Positions 45,401-57,437 of a stretch of 64,000 nt of DNA are shown here, piece after piece; position 1 is the stretch's first letter; every line of letters begins with the position of its first letter. This DNA comes from Lutjanus erythropterus (lineage: Eukaryota; Chordata; Actinopteri; Lutjaniformes; Lutjanidae). The notes under the pieces are model-generated. The model saw only the letters and a list, made by a program, of their open reading frames with translations. It was not told where the DNA came from and ran no database searches. The translations under genes were made by a program, and so were the position numbers. The stretch spans positions 9,116,419 to 9,180,418 of the forward strand of contig CM034601.1 of assembly GCA_020091685.1 (NCBI GenBank), given 5' to 3'.

Positions 45401-48400
45401 GCTTTTTATCCTAATGTTGTCTTCTAAATGTACGTAAACACCAACCCCTGCTGTAGTTACTTGTTTATGCAAAGCGGTAGGCTAACGTTGGTCAAACTGT
45501 TGTTACTAGAGCTGCAATGATTAATTGAAAAATTGCTTATTAATGTTTTTGAGTAAATTTCTAAGAAAAACTGACAGTAAACTGAATATCTTTGAGTTGT
45601 GGGGAAAAACGACATTTGAGGATGTCCTCTTGGGCTTTGGAGAACATTGACCAATATTTTATTTATTTATTTACAGTTTTCTGATGTTTTATAGGCAAAT
45701 ATTGTTAGTTGCAGCCCTAGTTGCAAAGTGCAATGCACATTATTACTAGCGCTGCGATGATTGATTATCAATCGCCAGCTATTTAGAAAAATCTCTGATT
45801 TCTGCTTCATGAATGTGAATATCTTTTGGTTTCTTTACGTGGACAGTACTCTGCCCAATTAACAAATAATAAGTGGCTCTTTGAGAGACTAGCAGAACTA
45901 GATAGTGTTGATGGCTGTACAACAGAGCAGGCCATGGAAAAAGCTACCTATCAAGTGGGACCAGCTAATGTTTTAGCCTAAGCAGATACAATTCCAATCT
46001 AAAGCCCAGTCAAGTGTCTGCTCTTTGCTTGGGCGACAGTCGGACTCACAGGTAGTTAAAAGCTGCATTAGATCAGGGTTAAAGAATGGTGTCACCTGTC
46101 AGAGGGCTCAGTAAATTTATGACAGTACAGCCTGAACCCCACTACAGAGCCTGATGATAGGTCAAAATGTCTTTTAACACCAGTACTGGACTGTCACAGG
46201 AATGCTCACCCAACATTCGGCACATTTCACAATCTGTAATGATAAATGTACTGTGCTGAGTTAAAAATAAACTCAGTTCTCTCTGACAGAGGTCGTCACA
46301 GGACCAATATTTTTGTGAAAAACCTGTCAGAATCTGACGTGCATGGATTCATTTTTGAAAAAGTGATCCAATCCAAACGGGACCTAGGGACAGTCAGACT
46401 TGGTCTGGAATAAATTGAGGGATAATTAGACTCGATCCAATAAGTGGCAGACCGGACAGACCTAAATCGAAAGAGAGAGAAACATAGAGAAAACATTTCT
46501 GTGCTGCAATTTCATGTTGCATACTGGCCGATCTGTATGCTAGTATCAGTATATCAATGATCAGCTAAAAATGGCAATATTAGACTTGCTAATGTATTCA
46601 TAGTAACCATTAAACAAGCCTGTCCTGGCAAAAACGCTGTCAAAGCCAAGAAAAAGGGCAGTTAGAGGACAATTCTCACTTGTGTCTTGTGTTTTCTTGT
46701 GACTGAATTAATGATTAATATGGGGAAAACATTCAGATTGACAATTGTACAAGACGCAAACAAGCCCATGCCTTATGCCATGTGCTTCAATGTCTCTCCG
46801 CAGAAATGGTTGAGTCGATGAAGAAGGTGGCCAGTATGGATGTGGAGCTGACGGTGGAGGAGAGGAACCTGCTGTCAGTAGCATATAAGAACGTGATCGG
46901 AGCCAGAAGAGCTTCCTGGAGGATAATCAGCAGCCTCGAACAGAAAGAAGAAAACAAAGGCGGAGAAGACAAACTAAAGATGATCCGAGAATACAGGAAA
47001 ACGGTCAGACACGCTTTTAAACCCGACTCGTTACTTTCACTGATTATAATGGTGTGAGATTGTATCCTGTATCTCAGTTACAGGGTTTTGATTATAATAA
47101 TTCAAGCATTTATCAGGGTAGCTACAGTCTTAATGTATAAAATGCACATTTACTAATAACAGGCCATAGAAAATAGCCTAAAATCTGTTTGGGAAGGTCT
47201 TAAATATGTATTATTCAAATGCTATAATGGTCTAAATTTCACAGCAGAATCAACAGAGGTGAATGCCTCTTTTATCCTGTTACAGTCTGTATTTTTTTCT
47301 ATTCATGTTTGCAAGCTTTCTCTCCTGGTGACCACCATAGTGTCTGGGTGGAGCCTAGCTAGTTAGCTATCCTGTAAACACTGAAGTTTCCATTTAACTC
47401 TTGGTCTCTGGTATTTCAGAGCAAGTCTCATTCATTTCTGTGCCACCTAAATTTTCTTTTTAACTCAAGTTATTGTCACTTTGTCCCATTTATTTATTTT
47501 TTTCATTTATCATCACTATTTTGAACTAAGAATATATGTTATTGTGGCCATTTGTCAGAAAAATGAAATCAAATGCCCACTGGTGCAGCATACGTTAAAC
47601 AAGAAAATAGTAATAATCATTAGAATAAACAAATATCTAAATGAAAATACTATCACAGTCAAATCTACACAAGCAAAAAAATGAAATTAAAACATTACTC
47701 AGAAGAGTACACACATCTATTTTCACTTTTGTTGTTTGGTTTTATTGGAAAATTGGCCTTAAATTTAATTGTGGAAAATCTTAAAGCCCTAGATTTAACT
47801 TGCTTAGACATGTAGACACCCTGCTTAGGCAAGGCTTCAACATATTTCTTTCATTGAAGACATTCTAGATAAACAAATGTAGAGTCAAACTTTGACCCAA
47901 ACAACACAGAAAATGGATGAAATGCACATATCTATAAACAGTGTTTTGGGTTTTTTTATTCCATCCTTTAGTGGAAAGTTGTAGATAGACGTTTTGGTGA
48001 GACAAAATCACACAGTTGAAATCTGTCTGTGCTCATGTCTGCAACAGATTCCAACTAAACATTAACAGTCTTCTGTGAAGCTTTATGCAGCACACTGATT
48101 TGGTCAGCTTTGGCGGGAAGCTGGAGAAAAATTAGTCACCGTTGGCCCTGTTGCAGTCTCAAGTTCTCTTCCACTAGTTAGTAGCGCAAATATCTCTGGC
48201 TTTTAATGCTCGGTGTCCTGAATTGACACTTCACAACACCACACCCTGTTTCAATTACTGTTGCTACTCCTGTCAAGTTTTCCTCTCTCACACTGCACAT
48301 ATGCAGTTTACAGTGATAATGATGGCAGGTTTAACATTGAAATTGAGAGTAATTGTTGAAACCCGAGGTCTTCAATTCCACAGGGAAGCAGGCGTCTCAT

Positions 48401-51400
48401 TTCAAGCTTATGACCGTGGATTTTAGCCAGTGCAGTGGTGTCTAACAGAAGTCTAACTGGAGCTAACATTGCTGCAGTTCGTAAGCTAGTTAGCCAGACA
48501 TACAGAAGTTAACAGCTTACAGCAGAGCTGATAAAGATGAAAGAAGGAAGAAGTTTAACCCCTTCCTCACATGTTTGCTTTTGTGTTTTATGTTTTTGAA
48601 AGACTACAAAAAAGACACCACCTTCCAAATTCAGGTGATGCTGAGTTTTGCTAGTTTCGCTTGGAGCCCCATGTATACCACTTCAACATGTCGACGAATG
48701 CAAAGGTTGTGGTGCCTAGTTACGGTTGCTGATCTGTGATTGGACAGTCGCTGTTCAGAGGAGGGTCTTGAGTAGGGTCAGTACAAACCCAGTGGATTCA
48801 AGGAGAACTAATTTGAAATAGCTTCCTATCTTTATTTCCTGGAGATAAGTGTAGTTGGTGCACTCTCAGGTAATCTAATTTCCATACCGAGTTGGCAAGA
48901 CGCCAGAGACGCTTTAGCCTTCTTGGCCGGACTCTTTAAGCTCTCCTCGACAGGCCTCTTCACTTTGAGAGGAAATGGTGTGATTTCACAGCCCAACAAC
49001 ACTTTGTCTGAGTGAAATAATGAGGTAAGCAGTGACCATAAATCAACTGTAAATCACTTTTTCTGCTGCAGAGAACCTCCCAGTCACTGGTGGCACCACT
49101 GAGTGCAATGCAGCACCACAATCTTCCAGTCATGTAGTGACTGGAGAAAAAGATTTTACAGGATAATTAATTTCACCCACATTCAAATCTGAGAAAGCTG
49201 TGTTTTTGTCGCAGAACTTGCACCACACATTTGATCGGTGATGATAATGGGACTTAAATGTCAAATTAGCAAAATTCATATGGTCTTGTGACTTTTAAGG
49301 TGATGCCTCTGCCTCTGTATGTTGCATTTCTTCAATGGTGGACCTGTTGAACTGCTTATTTAGCAGTGAAAACTATGGTGACAAAAGTAATAATTGCAAC
49401 AATTAGTTGTCTAAAATTCACTCACCATGTCCTTCAAACGGGTTAAGGCCATATCCAAAGAAAGAATTGTTTTGTTTGCAAGGACATGTTGCCGTACAGT
49501 GATGTTAAATGTCAGATTTAGATGGCTGACACTGACCCTTGACCTGAGTCACACAATACCCAGGCAGCTTGTTTCTGACAAATGCCTCCATGGGGACGGC
49601 CCCAAAAGCTGCCCCACGTATCTCTGCCCACTTCAGCTACTGCTGGTGTGGTGGTGGACAGAATTGTGGAAATTTTTATGGCTTCAATTAATGATAACTT
49701 TCATTAATGATTCATCATTTTGTCAATAAAATGTCAAAGAAAAATGAAAAATGCCTGTCACAATTTCCATAGACCAAATTGTTGTCTTCAAAATGCTTTC
49801 TTTGTCCAACAGTCCAAAACCCAAAGACTCTTCAGTAATTTGTCATAAATGACAAAGAAAAGCAGAAAATCCTCAAATCCTTACATTGCAGTAAACTGCT
49901 GAAATGACTATTCAGTTATCAAAATAGTTGGCAACTAATTCTCTAAATGTTGCTCAGACATAATTCTGTACTTAATTCGGGGCTCAACAGTAAGAATTGG
50001 CCACTCTCCTAGGTCAAATAAAATGCCATGTTGGGCAGGTAAATCTGACAAAAGTCTTAACTATTTTGATAATCGATTATTTGTTAAAGTAATTTTTTAA
50101 TGCAAAATGGCAGAAAATGGTGTTTGACAATGAATCTCAGCAGAGTTTAATCAAATAGGCTTTAAATTGCAGCTGAATTTTCCTTTTTAATATTCAAAGG
50201 AAATTTGTATCTAACACCTGTGAGGTTTTGTGTGACCCCACAATTGTTGACAGCAGTGTTTGTGTGTTTTGGTCTACAGGTTGAGAAAGAGCTGAAATCA
50301 ATCTGCAACGACATTCTGGATGTACTGGACAAGCACCTCATCTTAGCTGCAACCACGGGAGAGTCTAAGGTTTTCTACTACAAAATGTATGTATCTAATA
50401 TAAGTGTCTTTTTCTGTCACACAAGTTCATTATAACAATTTATAAAATAAGGTCATGCACCTGTACAGTTGAACTTGATATCAGGTATAAGGGTATCAGG
50501 TATAATAACAAAACTATACAATAAGATGTATAAAGATACATGTGCCTTATCTAGAATATTACAGCAATATATAAATGTAAAACTGCAGTATATAGAAAAT
50601 ATAAGATGAATAGAAATATGAGAATGGATGTAGGAATTATTTCAAAAAATGCGCGACAAACTACAATCATAACATGTAATAATGATTTTGGATATATTGC
50701 ACTGCGAGTTATTGTAAATTCAAAGTCGTAGAATATGTTTCACAGTTTTACCTTGGTAGTTTTTAGATGGCTAGGTTAAGCAAAATACATCCATACGAAT
50801 GTGTTATATATTACAGACTCTCTCCAGTGAAAATCACATTTTTAACCTTGTCAGGTTATCAGGAGAGAAATGAGCAGTAAACACCATGTCAGAGCATTTC
50901 TAGCTTTGAAAATGCAGTGAGGTGAGCAAGAGCAGTCTAAAAAAAAAAAAAAAACATTCAGTCAGGCTGTGTATATGATGTCATAAACCTAAGGAACCAC
51001 TCTGGCATCAGCTGATAATCATGGTTTCAATACCAGTATCAGTCCTAAAAAACTGGTACAGAACCATCCCTAGTTTTTTAATATAATTTGATACGCATTT
51101 AAAAAGCTGGAATCAGAATTTTGCCTTTTTTTTTAAACTAATAAATCAGACCACTTAAGCGATTATCAAAATAGTTTGCAGTTAATTTAATAGCTGACAA
51201 CTAGGCCTAATCGATTAATTGTTGTAGATATAAAACTGAGATTATCCGACGTTCAGTCTGCAATAGTGAAATGCATGCTAATTGTTCAGACTTGTTTTTT
51301 CTATTAAATTTTATGAACTGCTGTACTCTACCCTCGAGCTTGCAGCGGCCTTTTGATTGCACTTCTAACCACACTAGGGGTCTTTATTCACTCGGCTCAG

Positions 51401-54400
51401 TACTATCTAGACAGCAGATACTGATCTGTATCTTAAAGCTGTTAGCTTGATAAATGTTGCTGCTCTTCAGCTCAGTCCTGCTTCACTTGAATAAGATTCA
51501 TGCATACACCCTAAAAATCACAGTTCTCTTTTATGTTAAAACACCAGCAAGAGAGACAGTAATACAAAGACCATAATAATATAGTCAATATTTGCCGTAA
51601 GTTACAAAAAGACTGTAGTAACTCCCACTGTGAGTCAGTATTTAAATGGGATATGCTGTGACAAGAGTGTGACAATTTGTGAAAGGTGTTAAAAAAAATA
51701 GCAGTTGCAAACCAAGTTTTAATAATTGTTGGAAAACCACAGCTCTTTGTTGGGGAGCTCTGTGTTATATGCTGCAACTATTGCTGGATTTTGAATACTT
51801 TTGTCAAATTTGTCAGTGCTCTGGGGTCTTAATTGTTATATGTTTTTTTTTTATAATGCACATGTGTGAAATCTGGCTGTGCTGTTCCCTGTGTTCAGGA
51901 AGGGAGATTACCACAGGTACCTGGCAGAGTTTGCCACAGGCAACGACAGGAAGGAGGCAGCAGAAAACAGTTTGGTTGCGTACAAAGCTGCTAACGACAT
52001 CGCCCTGATCGAACTCCCTCCAACGCACCCAATTCGTCTGGGACTGGCCCTTAACTTTTCAGTTTTCTATTATGAAATCCTCAACTCGCCAGACCGTGCT
52101 TGCAGGTACGTGTGATCATTTCGTGTTGTCTGGTACATCCGACTTTAAAAGATGTGAATTCACGTTAACTCCATTTCTTATTGTTATATTGATCTGATTG
52201 GAATTGCCCACTGAAATTCATAGTGTTGTTAGTGTTTTTGGAAAGGACATAAAAAGTACATAAAATGTTTTAGGGCCCAGAAAATTTAAGATTGGAATCA
52301 TCAGTATATATATATATATATATAATATCTATCTGTATAGTTTTAGCTGGGACACTTATTAAAAAATGCTGGTGACAACATTCTTGTGGTTAACTGATGA
52401 GAGAAGGTGAAAGGTGTGGCTGTTAAACAAGTTTCGGCTTGTGTTTTTTAGCTGCGTCGTTGTAGAGGGTGTAAACTTCAGAGTCTCTAGATCACCACAA
52501 ACCACAATACTAACTGTGATGGAAGCAGAGAAGAGTGATAGAAACTAGGGGTGTGCACGATTAGTCAATGATATGGTTAAACATCATCACCACAAATACT
52601 AGTTGGTCAAACTATTTGTCAGTGTTTTATTCATATACAGTGGCAATTAACTGTTGCCTCTAAGGTGTTATGCAGCTGCCCACCACTAGTCAGGGCTGTA
52701 GCCCCTCTCGCCCAGCGTTGGTGCCTCAAAAGCCCACCCAACCTTGGATTTTGTTATCAGCAAAGTCAGACAGAGGACAGCTTGTTAAACCTGCATGGTT
52801 TGGCAGTGTTTTGATCCAGAACATGAAAATTGGGTTGAATTTAGGCTGTGTCAGAACAAACTAAAATATAGAACCACTAGACTGGGGAGAGTAGAGCAGG
52901 CTGCTGCTGCTAGCACTGTTAATGTTCGCCACACTGTGTCAGGCTGGCAGCTAATGTCAGCTTCTGGTAAATAATATTGCTAACCCCCAGACACTGTGAT
53001 CCTTTTCGGTCCAAAAAGATGAAGCCTTTAGTGAGTTGGTCTCATGTTTTGTTGGTTAATGTGAAATTCAGCGGTGTTCAAAACACAATTTGGCAATTTG
53101 TAGATTGTGACTGATGGCTTCAAACGACTCTTACAACATGCAGTATTTTTACAGTGTTTAAGATAATTATTATTATTATTATCTAAATTAAAATTTGTGT
53201 TTAGTCAACAGGAACATCCCTAATAGAAATGGAGCTTTGTTGCAGCTTTACTGAACTTTTTAGCCTCTTTGTTTTGGTTTCATGTTCTGAAAATTCAACA
53301 ACCTGCAATTGTAAGTAGAAAAACTCTGATAAAGCTGCTGCGTACTACTTCCCAGTGCCAGATATCAGAGATAAAAAGTCATCTAGTGGCAGGTGAACAA
53401 TCAGCTGGTTGGGGCCAAACTGGAGCTAAAATGAGGAAGAATATTTTTCTAATAATATTTTAAGATTTCTTTTTCTGCCCTCTGGATGCCAAAAATCCTC
53501 GAGTGCACCTTTCAGTATATCAGAAAATATCCTAACTGTTTGCCATTTCTGTCCAGTCTGGTAAATTACATCCACGTGTTTTCTCTTTAATCTTTCCTTG
53601 TAGATGTGGCTAAAATTCCACATGAAAAGAAACTGTGTTCCAGCTGTTGGCTGCTGATGCTCCAGGATGTTTGCTAAATGATTCTCAGGAACTATGCTAC
53701 TTGAAAACAGTCCTGACACGGAACAGATTTAATTTCCATCCTTGCAGTTAACCCCACTGCCTCTTCAGAGGAGCTGTTAATAGAATCAAAAACAGACCGT
53801 CAATGGAGAAAAAATAGTATAAATACAGATGGTACCTGTGCGTTTTGCCACCTGTTTACATGTGTCACTGTGTTGTCTCGTGTCCTCTCTGCTGACAGGT
53901 TGGCGAAGCAAGCGTTTGACGATGCCATTGCAGAACTGGATACGCTGAGCGAGGAAAGCTATAAGGACTCAACACTTATCATGCAGTTGCTACGTGACAA
54001 CTTGACACTATGGACCTCAGACGTGCAGGGAGATGGTGAGAACCGTTTCTTTCTTCTCAGGACATTAGTTATAGTAGCTTGAAACTCCTCTGATTTCAAC
54101 TTGTTCACCTCTGGGTGATTAGTGACTGATGATTCCTCGCTGCCACCACCATTGCTTCCCTTTTGACAAATTTTAAAACTGACTTGTTACTTCAAGCCCC
54201 TGATGATGTCCTTTGGCTGAAGCCTCTTAACATTAGAAGAGAAATTAAACTAAAAGCATTGAATGATTTTCTTTACGTTTGCCAAGAAAGTTTTTGAAAC
54301 ATTATTCAAGTGCTCATGCATGGTCCAAGGTTTTCAAATCTTGGCTAAAAAACATAGAACACCACAGATGTAACAACAGATTTAACTAGTTTTCAATATT

Positions 54401-57400
54401 TTAGTCTGAAGGCTCAAACAAGGCAATAAAGTTCAGCCTTTGTTGTTTTTCTTTGCCACCTGGAATATCTACTTGAATTTAAGTGTGACCTCAAAAAGTC
54501 AAATTGTATCATGGATTTGGGGAATCATGACACCCCTAGTATAATTCAGTCAAGACACAGGACTGCACACTTGGCATTTATGCTAAACGATTTGGACTGG
54601 TGATTCCAGGGATTTCACAAAAAGTGCATGAGTAAATGTGACTTGAGAAAAACACTGACAAATATTCCCGTGCTGTTCCACTTCAGACTACAAGATTCAA
54701 AAATCAGGGAGACTCTGATCCAGTTAATAAAGTTAAGGTTGTGTCTGTAAACCCCTCAAACAGGATCACGCAGAAAGATAATCTGTTCAGCCTCTGATCG
54801 GTCACCAAATCTGCCCAATTATTCTCTAGTGTGGGGCCAGCAAGGGCATCAAGGAAACTTGGAAGAACTACGTTAACTTTTCCTCTAACCTTTCCCCTCA
54901 GCACAGCGGTTTCTCTCCCTCTTTTCCCCCTCAGTACTCACACACATCTTTAATCATCTCTCATCTCTCCCTCGCTCTTCTGTAGAGCCTTAAGGACAGC
55001 CCTCTTCCTTCACTCTTCCTCCATTATAGAAGTATATTTTGTAAGTCATTCCTCCTGTCTTTGGCTTTTTCACCTTCAGCTGTGACTCCTGTCTCACCAC
55101 CTTAACATCTGCCACCTTCACTAACATCCTCACACTACAAAGTTCAGCCTTGTTGAATGTTTTCGGGGTTTAGAGGAGATGATGGACGATGGAAGGATTA
55201 CAGAGCTGCAATTATTTAAAATGTGTATATGTACTATGTGATGTTTTTCACTTGTTCTTCACCTTTTTCTGCACGAGTTGAACTTGAGTGCTGTGCGTTT
55301 TAGTGTCTTAAAGGGTGTCTGCAAGTCATTAAGTCTAAACCGTACTGGGTTGTGTTTAAATCTCTCCAGGACATCAGGTTAATACGTAACTCTCCAATAG
55401 AGAGGTGAAGTCCTGATTTCACCTCCAGCTAGCTGCTGCTCCACTGGCTTGTGTAACTTATTTATTTATTTATTGAGATTTTTCTTTTATCAGTCTGCAG
55501 TGTCACATGGTGCCCTCAACAATGCTGCATCTGAAACAGATATGTGAAACTTTAAGTTTATCACAATTTCAATACGTAATTGAAAATTGATGAAGGTGAC
55601 CTTTCAGTTTCAATAATCGTTTGAATATTAGTGGCACATGTCAGAGGAAATAAACAACGCTGTAAAGATGACGCAGTGTAGGTTGACACCATGTAGTGTC
55701 TCACAATTTATTTATTTATTTATTTTTTGATAAAACTGCAAGGCCATGCAGCATTCACAGGTTGAATTTGTGTGAATTACTGCAGTCACAACTTCCTGGA
55801 GGGACTCGATATAGAACATTTTATCCTAATTCATTAATGAGATGAAATATGTGCAATCAGGAGTAATTACAAATTTTAAATCTTAAATTTACAGAATTTC
55901 TTCCATCCTGTCTTTTATTATTTGGCGACCCAAAACAAAAATCTCCTGTTTACCCGCCTGTGGGTCCTGAACCAGCCTTTGGGAATGACTGATATAGACT
56001 ACTTTTTAAAAGAAAAGTCTGATGTAAATGACAGTTGTGGGAACATAAAACCAATGATCTGCTGATCTTTACAAATCAGTCTCCTGTTGGAAAATGCTGT
56101 CTGACAACTAGGGGTGCAACGGATCAAAAAACTCACGTATCACGGTTTTGAGTCACGGTTCGGATCATTTTTCGGCTATATTTAAGGCAGCTGTCAATAT
56201 AGTGTGATCTGATGTTCTAATAGTAATGAAGGTTTGTCACTCAGACGAATGCTTAATGAGAAACTTGCCTTGAAATAGTAAAAATGGATTTGTTGTATCA
56301 GAGTTTCCAGAGGCTTTAATAAAAAGCGTCTTCACATTTAATTGTGAAATGTTTGCATAAACATGAGTTAACTTTCCACCCTGATGGATAAACATTTGAA
56401 TCCAGCAGTGATTCCAGCCTCGGCTTTAGACCGATAAAACTTGCGGACACCCTGCTCCTTCACCGTGCACGTTAGCACCACTGAACACGGCCCACCGGGG
56501 CGTTTCACTGCAGAGTTCGTAAAGGTGTGAACGCAGCTTGTTGAAGTGTGATATAATGGACAAACAGCATGTGAGTAAAGCTGCTGCTCCATCTCCTGTG
56601 GTTTTCTCACATCCCAGTTAGCTCTGGTGCTAATGAGCGCTGTTACGGTTTCTATTTTAATCATGATGGATTCTCGAGCCTTTGTTATTTGTGCCTCTTA
56701 ATTCTTCATTACACGGATGGCTGTGCTGTCTCTATGGTAACCTTTCTAAGCAACCATTCGGACAGGTTCACAAGGCATTTTACCCCCTCAGTAAATCTGA
56801 CTGTGGCTCGTTCTGAAGGTGCTGTGGATTAACACACACTCACTGGACTGCATGTAGACACGACCACTGCATTTATACTTCTGAATGTTTGGGTTATTTG
56901 TAGCATGATTAACTGATTTCTGATATTTCTGACCTGATCCCACTCATTTCTAAAAGTTAGATAGTTGCATATTGAGTAGCCCGTGATATTTAACCCAATA
57001 TTGCACATGATGATGAACATAGTTTTAACTGTAATGATTTTGAAAAGTAACATTTTACAATGGTTTAAAAAGTGTTTATTAAACTTTATAGAAAAGCACT
57101 ATTGCACATGGTGGAAGGTAAGATTGTACATGATATAAACATATAACATTAAACATAATAGCACCTAACATTGCACATTGCCTACTAATGGTGTTGAGCC
57201 CCAATACCAGTAACAGCAAGAGAAATGGATAAATTTTCATTTAAAATCTTGAACCAGACTCTCTCTGGTCGGATGCTCACACCAGCATTTTCATCCTCTA
57301 ACGGCCACATTCCGCTCCATTTTGAAAACGTCTTAATGAACGTGCAGAGATAACGTGACTGTTCTTGTTCTGTCATTCTCTCAGGTGAAGAACAGAAACA

Positions 57401-57437
57401 AGAAGCACTGCAAGATGCGGAGGAAGAGACCCAGTGA
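39361..57437 (+). CDS. ywhae: 14-3-3 epsilon, 6 coding exons
   Basis: Exons 39361-39424, 46804-47003, 50280-50386, 51899-52105, 53899-54035 and 57385-57437 join to 768 nt, 255 aa, exactly the human length. The protein is a dimeric, all-helical adaptor that binds phospho-Ser/Thr motifs and controls partners such as RAF, CDC25 and kinesin/NDEL1 complexes. The phosphate-binding residues Lys50, Arg57, Arg130 and Tyr131 are all present, as is the signature [16 protein letters not shown]. The acidic C-tail [16 protein letters not shown] is epsilon-type. The protein differs from human mainly at both termini and in exon 3, where it reads HLILAATTG and not HLIPAANTG, losing a Pro kept across 14-3-3 paralogues. 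Teleosts have two epsilon genes; linkage to crk does not by itself tell me which one this is, so the number suffix is left off. Confidence 0.97.
41590..41656. repeat. Perfect 28-bp inverted repeat with 11-base loop
   Basis: The arm at 41590-41617 begins TTGTTTTGTTACACTC and ends GCACTGGT; the arm at 41629-41656 is its exact reverse complement. The loop is AACCAGTGGTA, and 'ggtaaccagt' occurs twice at the centre. Confidence 0.97.
42276..42633. mobile_element. hAT-like element (TAGGGCTGC ends), ywhae intron 1
   Basis: Starts TAGGGCTGCATGATACGG and ends TTGAGCCTTA, with 'attatgattgcaatatgat' and 'gtgatttcgatgtattgcag' inside, as in the 37327-37691 family. The flanking octamers match only partly. 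Confidence 0.65.
43319..43560. mobile_element. Truncated copy of the 'ggtccagtgtgta' element
   Basis: 'atggcagaaacggaatatat', 'ctgagaataagaattgg' and 'ctgccatgtttctacagcag' parallel the element at 23361-24070. Both inverted ends are missing. Confidence 0.6.
45507..45719. mobile_element. hAT-like short element, internally deleted
   Basis: Starts TAGAGCTGCAATGATTAATT and ends GTTAGTTGCAGCCCTA. At 213 bp it is shorter than the intact 275-bp copy. A further fragment of the same family follows at 45748-45850 ('tagcgctgcgatgattgatt'). Confidence 0.7.
46804..47003 (+). CDS. ywhae: ywhae coding exon 2
   Basis: Acceptor 'gtctctccgcag', donor 'gtcaga'. 200 nt, phase 0 out. Contains Lys50 and Arg57 of the phosphopeptide groove. 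Ends REYRKT where human has REYRQM. Confidence 0.96.
47004..50279. other. ywhae intron 2
   Basis: No exon supported. It holds a hAT-like pair of fragments at about 49720-50110 ('gtccaaaacccaaagactc', 'aaaatagttggcaactaatt'), similar to 4465-4694. Nothing else recognised. Confidence 0.5.
50280..50386 (+). CDS. ywhae: ywhae coding exon 3
   Basis: Acceptor 'ggtctacag', donor 'gtatgt' placed inside the ATG codon (aaaat|gtatgt). 107 nt, phase 2 out. Encodes [20 protein letters not shown] and [16 protein letters not shown], the least conserved exon of this gene. Confidence 0.94.
51093..51228. mobile_element. hAT-like element fragment, ywhae intron 3
   Basis: 'aaaagctggaatcagaattt', 'cgattatcaaaatagtttg' and 'aatcgattaattgttgtag' are the second half of the short element family. 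Confidence 0.6.
51899..52105 (+). CDS. ywhae: ywhae coding exon 4
   Basis: Acceptor 'cctgtgttcag', donor 'gtacgt'. 207 nt, phase 2 out. Encodes [20 protein letters not shown] with Arg130-Tyr131, and [18 protein letters not shown]. Confidence 0.96.
52305..52324. repeat. (TA)10 microsatellite, ywhae intron 4
   Basis: Perfect TA dinucleotide run of 20 bases in an otherwise unremarkable intron segment. Confidence 0.9.
52546..53222. mobile_element. Non-autonomous hAT-like element, 677 bp, ywhae intron 4
   Basis: Starts TAGGGGTGTGCACGATTAG and ends GGAACATCCCTA. It is flanked by ATAGAAAC (52538-52545) and ATAGAAAT (53223-53230), a target duplication with one change. It is the same family and orientation as the copy in crk intron 2. 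Confidence 0.88.
53899..54035 (+). CDS. ywhae: ywhae coding exon 5
   Basis: Acceptor 'ctgctgacag', donor 'gtgaga'. 137 nt, phase 1 out. Encodes the signature [18 protein letters not shown]. Confidence 0.96.
54036..57384. other. ywhae intron 5
   Basis: No exon supported. (TTTA)n tracts lie near 55460 and 55710. A hAT-like end fragment 'aggggtgcaacggatc' lies near 56110, and a fragment of the 7144-7610 family near 55925-55990 ('gggtcctgaaccagcctttg'). Confidence 0.5.
57385..57437 (+). CDS. ywhae: ywhae coding exon 6
   Basis: Acceptor 'cattctctcag'. 53 nt ending TGA. Encodes the acidic epsilon tail [16 protein letters not shown]. Confidence 0.93.

Larger units (their letters stand above)
39425..46803. 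other. ywhae intron 1
   Basis: 7.4 kb without a supported exon. The first 120 bp are still GC-rich. A hAT-like end fragment lies at 40728-40800 ('aaggctgcaactaacaatta'). Other repeats are listed separately. No RNA gene recognised. Confidence 0.5.
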
